Source: CAZQFV01 sp964592645 (GTDB lineage: Bacteria > Chloroflexota > Chloroflexia > DTKN01). Taken from it: a stretch of 64,000 bases of DNA. The stretch covers positions 1 through 64,000 of the forward strand of contig CAZQFV010000008.1 of NCBI GenBank assembly GCA_964592645.1. Direction: 5' to 3'. Numbering within the stretch: the first letter of the stretch is position 1; every line of letters starts with the position of its first letter. A model generated the notes under the pieces. The model did no database searches. It was not told the origin of the DNA and was given only the letters and a program-made list of their open reading frames with translations. Below, piece after piece: positions 8,735 to 16,355 of this stretch. Position numbers and translations under genes: made by a program.

Positions 8735-9733
8735 ATGGGCTGGCGCAGAAAGCGAACCTGGGATCGCCAACAGCGAGAGGAAGGGCCCGCGGCCCCGCGC
8801 GGCAGGGCGCCCGCGCCGCCGGATGTGGGCCTTTGTGCCGGGCCTGCCGACCTAGACTTGCTCCGCGATCCCCTCCGCCCCGGCCTGGCCAACGCCGGCC
8901 GCTACGCCTCCCTTTTGCGGGCCGGCCAGCAGACCATGGGCAACGCTGCCCTGCAGGCGCTGCTGGGCCGTGCGCTGGGCGGCCCCGGCGAGGAGGTGGA
9001 GGTCGCCCTGCCCCAGGAGGAAGGACTCCCCGGCGAGGTCGAGTCGCCGGTGGAGGCGGTCGACGTCGAGCGGGAGAACGAGATCCCCGGCGAGGGCGCT
9101 GCCGGTGGGCCCGCGCCGGCGGCCAAGGCCCCGCCCGCGGCGCCGGCCGCGGCCAAGGCCAAAACCTATGACATGGGCAAGGCGATCGCCAACGCTGCCG
9201 AGACATCGTACACGATCAAACAGCCCAAGATGGCCAAGCTCGCCGGGCACTTCAAGTTCCTCATCCAGGGCAAGCGCTATGCCGCCATGACCTCCTGGAA
9301 GGTCCGGATCGACAAGTGGCTGCCGGTCAAGAAGGAGGGCGAGCTGGTGGTCGACCCGTTGCCCCTGAAGATCGAGAGCATCACCGTGGAGCTGCCCAAG
9401 TGGCAGGACTTTGACAAGGCCTCCGAGCCGGAGAAGGAAGCCTGGGCCAAGTTCATCAAGGCCGTGCGCGTCCACGAGCAGGGCCACGTGGACCGTGTGC
9501 GCAACTATATGGAAAAGAACCTGCCCGAGGATCTGAAATCGATCCGCGGCAGCACGATGAAGGAGCTGAGCGCCGAGAATAAACGGGTGTTGCAGGAAGT
9601 GACCAAGGCGCTCCGCGACGACGCGGACGCGTACGACGTCGATACCAACCACGGGGCGACCCAGGGAGCCGTCTTGAAGCCCCCGGCGGCGGCCAAGCCG
9701 GCCGCCGGCGCGGCCAAGCCGGCGGCGAAGTAA
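8735..9733 (+). CDS. HExxH metalloprotein (DUF922-like), candidate eCIS cargo C
   Basis: Start ATG 8735 is preferred over an upstream GTG (8708) because GAGGAG at 8723-8728 is well spaced and the product then begins with an Arg/Lys-rich tail like its neighbours. The protein has about 332 residues. Residues 42-78 hold the third copy of the shared module (RYASLLRAGQQTMGN). A Pro/Ala linker (120-145) leads to a C-terminal domain with VRVHEQGHVDRVRNYME (HEQGH at 247-251) and a terminal YDVDTNHGATQG block, the arrangement seen in DUF922 predicted Zn peptidases. A peptidase toxin delivered by the particle is a reasonable reading; direct evidence is absent. Confidence 0.6.
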   Translation: MGWRRKRTWDRQQREEGPAAPRGRAPAPPDVGLCAGPADLDLLRDPLRPGLANAGRYASLLRAGQQTMGNAALQALLGRALGGPGEEVEVALPQEEGLPGEVESPVEAVDVERENEIPGEGAAGGPAPAAKAPPAAPAAAKAKTYDMGKAIANAAETSYTIKQPKMAKLAGHFKFLIQGKRYAAMTSWKVRIDKWLPVKKEGELVVDPLPLKIESITVELPKWQDFDKASEPEKEAWAKFIKAVRVHEQGHVDRVRNYMEKNLPEDLKSIRGSTMKELSAENKRVLQEVTKALRDDADAYDVDTNHGATQGAVLKPPAAAKPAAGAAKPAAK

Positions 9734-9747
9734 GGAGAAGAGCGGCG

Positions 9748-10587
9748 ATGCTTCCTGACCTGGACGAAACGCTGAGACAGCTCCTGACCCGCGACCTGCC
9801 CATCGCCAACGGCGAGGTGGAGGTCTCCTTCGACCAGCCCAAGCGCGACTGGGCGGCCGGCCGCGTCAAGCCGACGGTGAACCTCTATCTCTACGACCTT
9901 TTAGAGAACGCCGAGCTGCGGCGCAGCGACTGGGTGGTGGAGCGCAACGGCAACGGCCAGGCCACCAAGCGCCAGCCCCCCAAGCGGGTCGACGCCACCT
10001 ACATGGTCACCACCTGGGCCGGCGCCGTGGAAGACGAGCACCGCCTGCTCTGGCGGGTGCTGGCCGTGCTGTTGCGCCACGGCGAGCTGCCGCGCGACCT
10101 GCTCCATGGCGAGCTGGCCAACGCCAAGGAGCCGCTCACGACCACGGTCCTGGGCCACGACGATGTGCCCAACCCCGGCGACCTGTGGACGGCGCTGGGC
10201 AACGACCTGCGGCCGGCCCTCCACTACCGCGTCGTCCTGCCGCTGGACGTGGCCCAGCGCTTTGTCGGGCCGCTGGTCACCACCAAGGTGGTGCGCGTGC
10301 AAGAGGGGCTGGAGCAGGGCCGGGGCCCCTTCGAGGAGATACTCCAGGTTGCCGGCACCGTCTGCGACGACCAGGGCCGGCCCGTCGCCGGGGCCGAGGT
10401 GGCGGTGAAGGACAGCGCCCTGCGGGCGACCACCGATGCCGCGGGCCGTTACACCTTCCCCAACCTCGAACCCGGCAGCTATACCTTTATCGTGACTGCC
10501 CCCGGGCGCAAAGCCCGTGAGCAGAAGGTCGTCGTGCCGCCGCCCGCCGCGGGCCGGACGGCCGTGCCCTACGACCTCGGTATCTAG
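9748..10587 (+). CDS. Tube/sheath cap protein, DUF4255 (Afp16/Pvc16-like)
   Basis: Residues 1-190 form a DUF4255 domain: MLPDLDETLRQLLTRDLP, VNLYLYDLLENAELRRSDW and YMVTTWAGAVEDEHRLLWRVL. This family includes Afp16/Pvc16, which caps the distal end of the sheathed tube and sets completion of assembly. Residues 195-279 are a carboxypeptidase-regulatory-like beta-sandwich (VAGTVCDDQGRPVAGAEV ... GRYTFPNLEPGSYTF), which may project from the cap. The ribosome site AAGGAG precedes ATG 9748. The gene lies immediately before the sheath gene. Confidence 0.85.
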   Translation: MLPDLDETLRQLLTRDLPIANGEVEVSFDQPKRDWAAGRVKPTVNLYLYDLLENAELRRSDWVVERNGNGQATKRQPPKRVDATYMVTTWAGAVEDEHRLLWRVLAVLLRHGELPRDLLHGELANAKEPLTTTVLGHDDVPNPGDLWTALGNDLRPALHYRVVLPLDVAQRFVGPLVTTKVVRVQEGLEQGRGPFEEILQVAGTVCDDQGRPVAGAEVAVKDSALRATTDAAGRYTFPNLEPGSYTFIVTAPGRKAREQKVVVPPPAAGRTAVPYDLGI

Positions 10588-10684
10588 TGCGGGAACCTGC
10601 CCCGGGCCGCAGATCGGAGCGCCCCCAGGCCCCGGGTGCCAGGCAGAAAGGTGGGCGCTCGTGCCGTGGAAAAAGGAGGACAGC

Positions 10685-11932
10685 ATGTCGCCACAGTACC
10701 TGTCACCCGGTGTCTACATCGAAGAGGTGGACAAGGGCGCAAAACCGATCGAGGGGGTGGGCACCTCCGTCGCCGCCTTCGTCGGCTTTGCCGAGAAGGG
10801 GCCGGTGAACACGCCGACCCTGGTCACCAACTGGAGCCAGTTCCGCGATACCTTCGGCGAATTCATCGAAGGCTCCTTCCTGGCCTACTCAGTGTACGGC
10901 TACTTCCACAATGGCGGCGGCACCTGCTACATCGTGCGCATCGAGCAGGATAGCGCCGAAGCTGCCGCTCCGTCCGAGGGAGAGGCACCCGCCGCGCCGG
11001 CCAAGAAGAAGGGCAAACCGGTCGTCTCGGCCGGCGCCTTTATCGGCGATCCCGCCAAGCGCACCGGGCTGGGTGGGCTCGAGGCGGTCGACGAGGTCAC
11101 CATGCTCATCGTCCCCGACGTGATGGCGGCGTTCCAGGCCGGCGCCCTCACCGCGGCCGACGTCCAGGCCGTCCAGAGCGCCATGATGGCCCACTGCGAA
11201 AAGATGAAGGACCGCTTCGCCATCATCGATGCGCCGCCCGGCCTGACCCCGCAGCAGGTCAAGAACTGGCGCAGCGACGACGTCAAGTACGACTCCAAGT
11301 ACGCCGCTCTCTATTATCCGTGGATTACGGTCAGCAACCCCTTGGCCAACGGCAAGCCCCTGGCCCTCCCGCCCAGCGGCCACCTGGCCGGCATCTATGC
11401 CCGCAGCGACACCGAGCGCGGCGTGCACAAGGCCCCGGCCAACGAGATCGTCCGCGGGGCCCTGGGCCTGACCGTGCAGATCACCAAGGAGGAGCAGGAC
11501 ATCCTCAACCCGGTCGGCGTCAACTGCATCCGCGCCTTCCCCGGCCGCGGCATCCGCGTCTGGGGCGCCCGCACCCTCTCCAGCGACGCCTCCTGGCGCT
11601 ACATCAATGTCCGCCGCCTCTTCAACTATGTCGAGGAGTCGATCGAAATCGGTACCCAGTGGGTCGTCTTCGAGCCGAACGACATGGACCTCTGGGAGAA
11701 GGTCAAGCGCGACATCACCGCCTTCCTGACGCGGGTCTGGCGCGACGGGGCGCTCTTTGGGTCCACGCCCTCCGAGGCCTTTTACGTCAAATGTGATGCC
11801 GAGCTGAACACGATCGAGGTCCGCGACGCCGGCATGTTGATCGTCGAGATCGGGCTGGCCCCCGTGAAGCCGGCCGAGTTCGTCATCTTCCGCATCAGCC
11901 AGTGGGCCGGCGGAGCCGCGGTGTCCGAGTAG
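10685..11932 (+). CDS. Contractile sheath protein (Afp2-like)
   Basis: The start is ATG 10685, with AAAGGAGG just upstream; the protein has 415 residues. The N-terminus YLSPGVYIEEVDKGAKPIEG and the following TSVAAFVGFAEKGPVN are hallmarks of phage tail sheath / eCIS sheath proteins; the C-terminus DAELNTIEVRDAGMLIVEIG ... PAEFVIFRISQ matches the conserved sheath C-terminal domain that links neighbouring subunits. Only one sheath gene is present, where Afp has three. Residues 95-125 hold a small Ala/Pro/Lys insertion (APAAPAKKKGKP). Confidence 0.92.
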   Translation: MSPQYLSPGVYIEEVDKGAKPIEGVGTSVAAFVGFAEKGPVNTPTLVTNWSQFRDTFGEFIEGSFLAYSVYGYFHNGGGTCYIVRIEQDSAEAAAPSEGEAPAAPAKKKGKPVVSAGAFIGDPAKRTGLGGLEAVDEVTMLIVPDVMAAFQAGALTAADVQAVQSAMMAHCEKMKDRFAIIDAPPGLTPQQVKNWRSDDVKYDSKYAALYYPWITVSNPLANGKPLALPPSGHLAGIYARSDTERGVHKAPANEIVRGALGLTVQITKEEQDILNPVGVNCIRAFPGRGIRVWGARTLSSDASWRYINVRRLFNYVEESIEIGTQWVVFEPNDMDLWEKVKRDITAFLTRVWRDGALFGSTPSEAFYVKCDAELNTIEVRDAGMLIVEIGLAPVKPAEFVIFRISQWAGGAAVSE

Positions 11933-11965
11933 GCGGAACTTTAGAGCGCAAAAGGAGGCACATCC

Positions 11966-12415
11966 ATGGCCAACGGAGATCGCAAAGACCCGCTTATCTC
12001 CGCATATTTTACCGTCGAGTTCCAGGGGGTGATCGTCGGCGCCTTCCAGGAGGTCACCGGCCTGGGATCTTCCAACGAAGTGGTCGAGTACAAGGCCTCC
12101 GGCGCCAAGGGCCAGTACGTCATCCAGAAGGTGCCGGGGCGCATGACCTGGAACAACGTCACCCTCAAGCGCGGCATCACCGACGCGATGGACCTCTGGG
12201 AGTGGCGCCGCACGGTCGAGGAGGGCAAGATCGGCGAGGCTCGCAAGAACGGCTCGATCGTCATGTACGACCAGAACGGCACCGAGATCGCCCGCTGGAA
12301 CTTTGTCAACGCCTGGCCCAGCAAGCTCACCGGGCCGGCTGCCGACGCCAAGTCCAACACCGTGGCCATCGAGGAGCTGGAGATCGTCGTCGAGGGCTAT
12401 GAGCGCGTAAAGTGA
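11966..12415 (+). CDS. Inner tube protein 1 (Afp1-like, gp19 family)
   Basis: This protein of 149 residues begins with AYFTVEFQGVIVGAFQEVTG, followed by VVEYKASGAKGQYVIQKVPG and ARWNFVNAWPSKLTGPA, the standard pattern of gp19-type tube proteins that stack as hexameric rings inside the sheath. The ribosome site AAAGGAGG precedes ATG 11966. It follows the sheath gene directly, as in most eCIS loci; high expression would be expected. The second tube paralogue at 13011-13442 probably makes the first ring next to the spike. Confidence 0.92.
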   Translation: MANGDRKDPLISAYFTVEFQGVIVGAFQEVTGLGSSNEVVEYKASGAKGQYVIQKVPGRMTWNNVTLKRGITDAMDLWEWRRTVEEGKIGEARKNGSIVMYDQNGTEIARWNFVNAWPSKLTGPAADAKSNTVAIEELEIVVEGYERVK

Positions 12416-12423
12416 GGGCGTGA

Positions 12424-12792
12424 ATGGCGCTCCAGACCGAGTTCGAGTTCACCCTCCCCAAGGGCTACGTCGACGAGGAGGGCAACCTCCATCGCCGCGG
12501 ATTGATGCGCCTGGCCACGGCCCTGGATGAGATCGTCCCGTTGCGCGACCCCCGGGTGCGGGCCAACGAGGCCTACATGGTCATCATCCTGTTGTCACGG
12601 GTGATCACCAAGCTGGGCTCGCTACCCGATGTCAACCCGGGGATCGTCGAGCGGCTCTTTACGGCGGACCTGGCCTACCTGCAGGAGTTCTACCAGCGCA
12701 TCAACGGCGAGGGCGGCACGCGCTTCGCCGTGGCCTGCCCGCAGTGTGGGGCCAATTTCGAAGTGGACATGGGCCGCCTGGGGGGGGCGTGA
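12424..12792 (+). CDS. Small tail-assembly-type protein with C-terminal zinc-ribbon half
   Basis: This protein of 122 residues begins MALQTEFEFTLPKGYVDEEG, then GLMRLATALDEIVPLRDPR and AYMVIILLSRVITKLGSLPD, the pattern of the small phage-tail-assembly-like proteins found after the tube gene in eCIS clusters. The C-terminus has a CPQCG knuckle (VACPQCGANFEVD) that could bind Zn with a partner. It overlaps the next small gene by 4 nt. The exact role is unknown; a chaperone or tape-measure-like assembly aid is possible. Confidence 0.7.
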   Translation: MALQTEFEFTLPKGYVDEEGNLHRRGLMRLATALDEIVPLRDPRVRANEAYMVIILLSRVITKLGSLPDVNPGIVERLFTADLAYLQEFYQRINGEGGTRFAVACPQCGANFEVDMGRLGGA

Positions 12793-12944
12793 CAGGCTAC
12801 CCCCTCGATCAGCTGTACGAGGAGGTAGCCTATATCGCCTACCATTTCCATTGGCCGCTCCGGGAGATCCTGGAGCTGGAGCACGCCGAGCGCCGCCGGT
12901 GGGTTGAGCAGATCGGCCGCATCAACCGGCGCCTGGGCTCATAG
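12789..12944 (+). CDS. Small DUF6760-like protein
   Basis: The start is GTG 12789, overlapping the previous stop (GTGA); the product has 51 residues: GYPLDQLYEEVAYIAYHFHW, then PLREILELEHAERRRWVEQI. Short proteins with this LYEEVAYIAYHFHW core occur between the assembly gene and the second tube gene in eCIS loci and resemble the small gpE/GpGT-type tail assembly partners of phages. It is translationally coupled to its neighbour, which suggests the two act together. Confidence 0.65.
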   Translation: MTGYPLDQLYEEVAYIAYHFHWPLREILELEHAERRRWVEQIGRINRRLGS

Positions 12945-13010
12945 GCGGCCGGCCCGTCGCGTGCCGGCCGACGGTGCTCCCGCCGGGACCGATGATCGTG
13001 AGGGAATGCC

Positions 13011-13442
13011 ATGCCAGAGACCGGTCAGCGGATCGACCCTTTCCCGTCCTATACCTTCTTCGTCGAGATCGACGGCATCGCCCAGGCGTCTTTTGCCGAG
13101 TGTTCCGGGCTGGAGGCCCAGGTGGAGGTCACCGAGTACGCCGAGGGCGGCCTCAACAGCTACGTGCACCGGCTGCCCGGCCGGGTCAAGTATGCCGACC
13201 TGACGTTGAAGCATGGCACGGCCGGCTCCGATGACCTCTGGCTATGGTACTGCGACGTGCTCCTGGGGACGATCCAGCGCAAGAACCTCTCCATCGTCCT
13301 GTACAGCCCGGACGGCGGCGAGGTGCGGCGCTGGAACTTTACCGGGGCCTACCCGGTCAAATGGACCGGGCCGGAGCTGCGGGCCGGCGAGGGCCGGGTG
13401 GCCATCGACACGCTGGTTATCGCCCACCAGGGGTTCGTCTAG
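13011..13442 (+). CDS. Inner tube protein 2 (Afp5-like, gp19 family)
   Basis: This protein of 143 residues is paralogous to tube protein 1: FPSYTFFVEIDGIAQASFAE, VEVTEYAEGGLNSYVHRLPG and RRWNFTGAYPVKWTGPELRA. In eCIS loci the second tube protein usually forms the ring between the spike and the main tube, and it precedes the LysM hub gene as here. The start ATG 13011 has GAGGGAATGCC before it. Confidence 0.9.
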   Translation: MPETGQRIDPFPSYTFFVEIDGIAQASFAECSGLEAQVEVTEYAEGGLNSYVHRLPGRVKYADLTLKHGTAGSDDLWLWYCDVLLGTIQRKNLSIVLYSPDGGEVRRWNFTGAYPVKWTGPELRAGEGRVAIDTLVIAHQGFV

Positions 13443-13507
13443 GAGCGTTGACCCGTTCCGCGAACCCGGGTTTCGCGTCTTCACGTTCTCATGGGGCACG
13501 GTGAAGT

Positions 13508-15585
13508 ATGGCCCTGCAAAGGATGGTGAACAACCTGGTCGGTGGGCTGCGGAGGCTTCTGCGCCCTCCTCCACGGGAGCGGCCTGGAACGGCACCGCCC
13601 CCGCCGCGCCCGCTCGTGGTGCCCCTGCCGCTGGCGCGCATGGCCGGTGTCCTGCCGAGCACGGCAGCCTTCCTGTCCGCGCGGCAGCGGACCACGCTGG
13701 GCTGGGGCTGGCCGGCGCTCTCGGCGCTGCCGGCCTGGGCGGGACGCGAGCCGCCCAGGGCCGCCGCCCCGGTCCAGAGGGCGAGTTGGCGCGGCGTCCT
13801 GCCCGGGCAGTTGGCCCGCTTCACTCCTGCCGTCCGCCCGCTGCCCGGTCCGGCCGCCTGCCGCCGGTTTGCCCAGGAGCGCCTGGCGGCCTATGCGCTT
13901 GCTCCGGCCGCGGCCCCACCCCTTTCGGAACCGGCGCCTCCCGCGGAGGGGCCGCCGCCGGCCGGCCCCGCGCCGGGGGCCGAGACCGGCCTCTCGCCGG
14001 TGCCCGAACTGATTCGGCGGCTCATGCGCCAGAGCCAGGCCCGCGGCGCCGCCCCGGCGGTCGAGCAGGAGGTTGCTCCTCCTCCCGGACCCGGCCCCGC
14101 GGCCGGCCGGCCGGCGGCGGCCCGCCCTGCTCCCGTGCGGCTTCCCGCTCCGGGGACGGATGTCGCCGTCCCGTCCGTGCCGCTGGCCGTCGAGTGGGTC
14201 CCGCCGGCGGTGCGGCCCGTGGGGCCATCGCCGGTGTCGCCCGCCGAATCGCCGCCGGCGCTGCCCGAGCGGCCACGCCCTCCGGCAGCGGCCGTCGTCC
14301 CGGCGGCNNNNNNNNNNNNNNNNNNNNNNNNNNNNNNNNNNNNNNNNNNNNNNNNNNNNNNNNNNNNNNNNNNNNNNNNNNNNNNNNNNNNNNNNNNNNN
14401 NNNNNNNCGCCGGCGCTGCCCGAGCGGCCACGCCCTCCGGCAGCGGCCGTCGTCCCGGCGGCGCTGCCGCTGGCCCGGCAGTCCCTCCTTGCCCCGCGGG
14501 CTGCGGGGCCGGGTCCCGTGTCCCCGGCGGCGCCAGAACCTGCCGCCGGCCGGCCCCTCCCGGGGCCCTCGCCGGAGCCCGCGGGACTGCCGGAGGCTCT
14601 ATCCCCGGCGTCGGCGCCACCGGGACTGCCGGAGGCTCTATTCCCGGCGTCGGCGCCCCCGGGACTGCCGGAGCCCCTATCTCTGCCGCTTGTGCGCCCG
14701 GTCTGGCCTGGGTCCCCGCCGCCTTCGCCCACGGTGCCCATCCTCGCCCGCCCGCGCCTGGAGGCGCTGCCGCCCAGCCCGGCCCGGCCGAGGCCGCTGC
14801 CGAGGCTGGCGGCCGTGCCGGCCGGGGCTCCCGAGGCGATTGAGGAGCCCGAGGGGCCGGTCTTGGCCGCGGCCGGCGAGGAGGCGCGCCACCTGGCGCC
14901 GGAGGTGCGCCGGCGCCTGGCCCGCCTGGGCGAGGGCGCGCCGATCCCCCAGGCGACGCGCCGCTTCCTGGAGGGGGCGCTGCAGCTCCCCCTGGCCGGG
15001 GTGCGCCTGCACACCGGGCCGGATGCCGCGGCCGTCACCCGTGAGGTGGGGGCGCTCGCCGCCACGGTCGGCCGGCACGTCCTGCTCTCGGCGACGCGGC
15101 CCGACGAGAGCGCACCGCAGGGCCTGGCCCTGCTGGCCCACGAGGCGCTGCACGCCGTCCAGGGTGGCCGCGACCGCCCGGGGGCTCCGCAGTCGCGGCA
15201 GGAGGAGGCGGCGGCCCTGTGGGCCGAGAAGACGGTGCGCCGGGCCGTGCGGGCGGCGCCGCCGGTCCGTTATCCGCCGCCGGCCATGCCGCTGCCGCCG
15301 GCGGTCGTCGCGGAGGGCCCCGTGCCGACCGTGGTGCACGCGGTGCGCGAGGGCTGGGCGACGCCGCCGCCGCGGCCGGTGCTGGCCGGCCCGTCGGCCG
15401 GCCCGCTGCGCCGGGCGGTGACCGTCGAAGAGATGGAGACGACGACGGAGCAGGCGGCGCAGCGGCGCAGCCCGGCTTCGCCGCCGGCCCAGGGGGCGGG
15501 GCCGGACATAGAGGCGGTGGTGGAAGAGGTCCTGCGCCGTATCCGTTACCGGCTGGAGCTGGAGCGTGAGCGTCGGGGGTACTGA
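13508..15585 (+). CDS. Proline-rich DUF4157 eCIS protein, interrupted by scaffold gap
   Basis: The gene starts at ATG 13508 (MALQRMVNNLVGGLRRLLRP), enters a very Pro/Ala-rich region, is broken by 100 N at 14308-14407 and resumes in a different frame, ending at 15585. The 55 nt on each side of the gap are identical; collapsing them restores a single frame. After the gap come short repeats (GLPEALSPASAPP, GLPEALFPASAPP), then a DUF4157-like domain (APEVRRRLARLGEG ... VRLHTGPDAAAVTREVGALA) with HEALHAVQ as its HExxH motif, and a basic helical tail (VEEVLRRIRYRLELERERRG). Its position between tube 2 and the hub, where eCIS loci often hold such a gene, suggests a structural or cargo-adaptor role rather than a toxin. 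Confidence 0.7.
14253..14462. other. Assembly gap (100 N) flanked by identical 55-nt ends
   Basis: N runs from 14308 to 14407, a conventional unknown-size spacer. The 55 nt before it (14253-14307) equal the 55 nt after it (14408-14462). The offset (155) equals the frame change of the gene, so overlap-merging gives one open frame. The true length may still be longer if a repeat unit was collapsed. Confidence 0.95.
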
Positions 15586-15698
15586 CCTTCGGCGCGTCGG
15601 CACGTTGGGGCGTTTTGGCCCCTATCGATTGGCATACCGGGAGGCAGCGGGCCGGCCTCATTCTTAAAAGAAAACGACTTGGCCCGCGGAGGTTACCG

Positions 15699-16346
15699 AT
15701 GGCCCTGGAGAAAGCCTACATCACCAACCTGGAGTCTGGCGAGCAGGTCGACTGCCTCTTCAACCCCACGGAATACACCTTTGCCAAGAGCAACCAGTGG
15801 GAGGCGCCCAAGATCCTGGGGGCCGATGTGCCCCTGCCCAAGTTCGTCGGCGGCGGGGCGATCACGCTCAAGATGTCGCTCTTCTTCGACACCTACGAGG
15901 ACGGCACCGATGTCCGCGAGCACACCGACAAGCTGCTCAAGCTGATGGCGGTCGACCCGCGCCTGCAGAACCAGAAGAATAAAAAGGGCCGGCCGCCGCG
16001 GGTGATGTTCTCCTGGGGCATGATGTGGAGCTTCAAGGCCATCATCACCGAGATGAGCCAGCGCTTCACCCTCTTCCTGGAGGACGGCACGCCGGTGCGG
16101 GCCACGGTCGACGTCACCTTCCAGCAGGTCGAGCAGGAGGGCACCTACCCGGCGCAGAACCCGACCACCGTCGGCCAGCCGGGACAGCGCACGCGCATCG
16201 TCCACCCCGGCGACCGCCTCGACTGGATCGCCTACCAGGAGTACGGCGACGCGACCCTCTGGCGGCTGATCGCCGAGGCCAACCATCTGGACGACCCGAC
16301 GCAGTTGGCCCCGGGCCAGCGCCTGGTGATCGTCCCGCGGACCTAG
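15699..16346 (+). CDS. LysM baseplate hub/tube-initiator protein (Afp7-like)
   Basis: The start is ATG 15699 with GGAGG before it; the protein has 215 residues. Residues 1-150 match the CIS tube/hub domain (AYITNLESGEQVDCLFNPTE, FVGGGAITLKMSLFFDTYED and GRPPRVMFSWGMMWSFKAII). Residues 165-215 are a LysM module (HPGDRLDWIAYQEYGDATLW ... HLDDPTQLAPGQRLVIV). In eCIS particles this protein sits between the spike and the tube. Its place before the spike gene agrees with the Afp7-Afp8 order. Confidence 0.9.
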   Translation: MALEKAYITNLESGEQVDCLFNPTEYTFAKSNQWEAPKILGADVPLPKFVGGGAITLKMSLFFDTYEDGTDVREHTDKLLKLMAVDPRLQNQKNKKGRPPRVMFSWGMMWSFKAIITEMSQRFTLFLEDGTPVRATVDVTFQQVEQEGTYPAQNPTTVGQPGQRTRIVHPGDRLDWIAYQEYGDATLWRLIAEANHLDDPTQLAPGQRLVIVPRT

Positions 16347-16355
16347 AGGAGACCG

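Noticed and set aside
13508..14307. Two separate genes on either side of the N gap
   Set aside because: Identical 55-nt flanks and restored frame on merging make one interrupted gene more likely.
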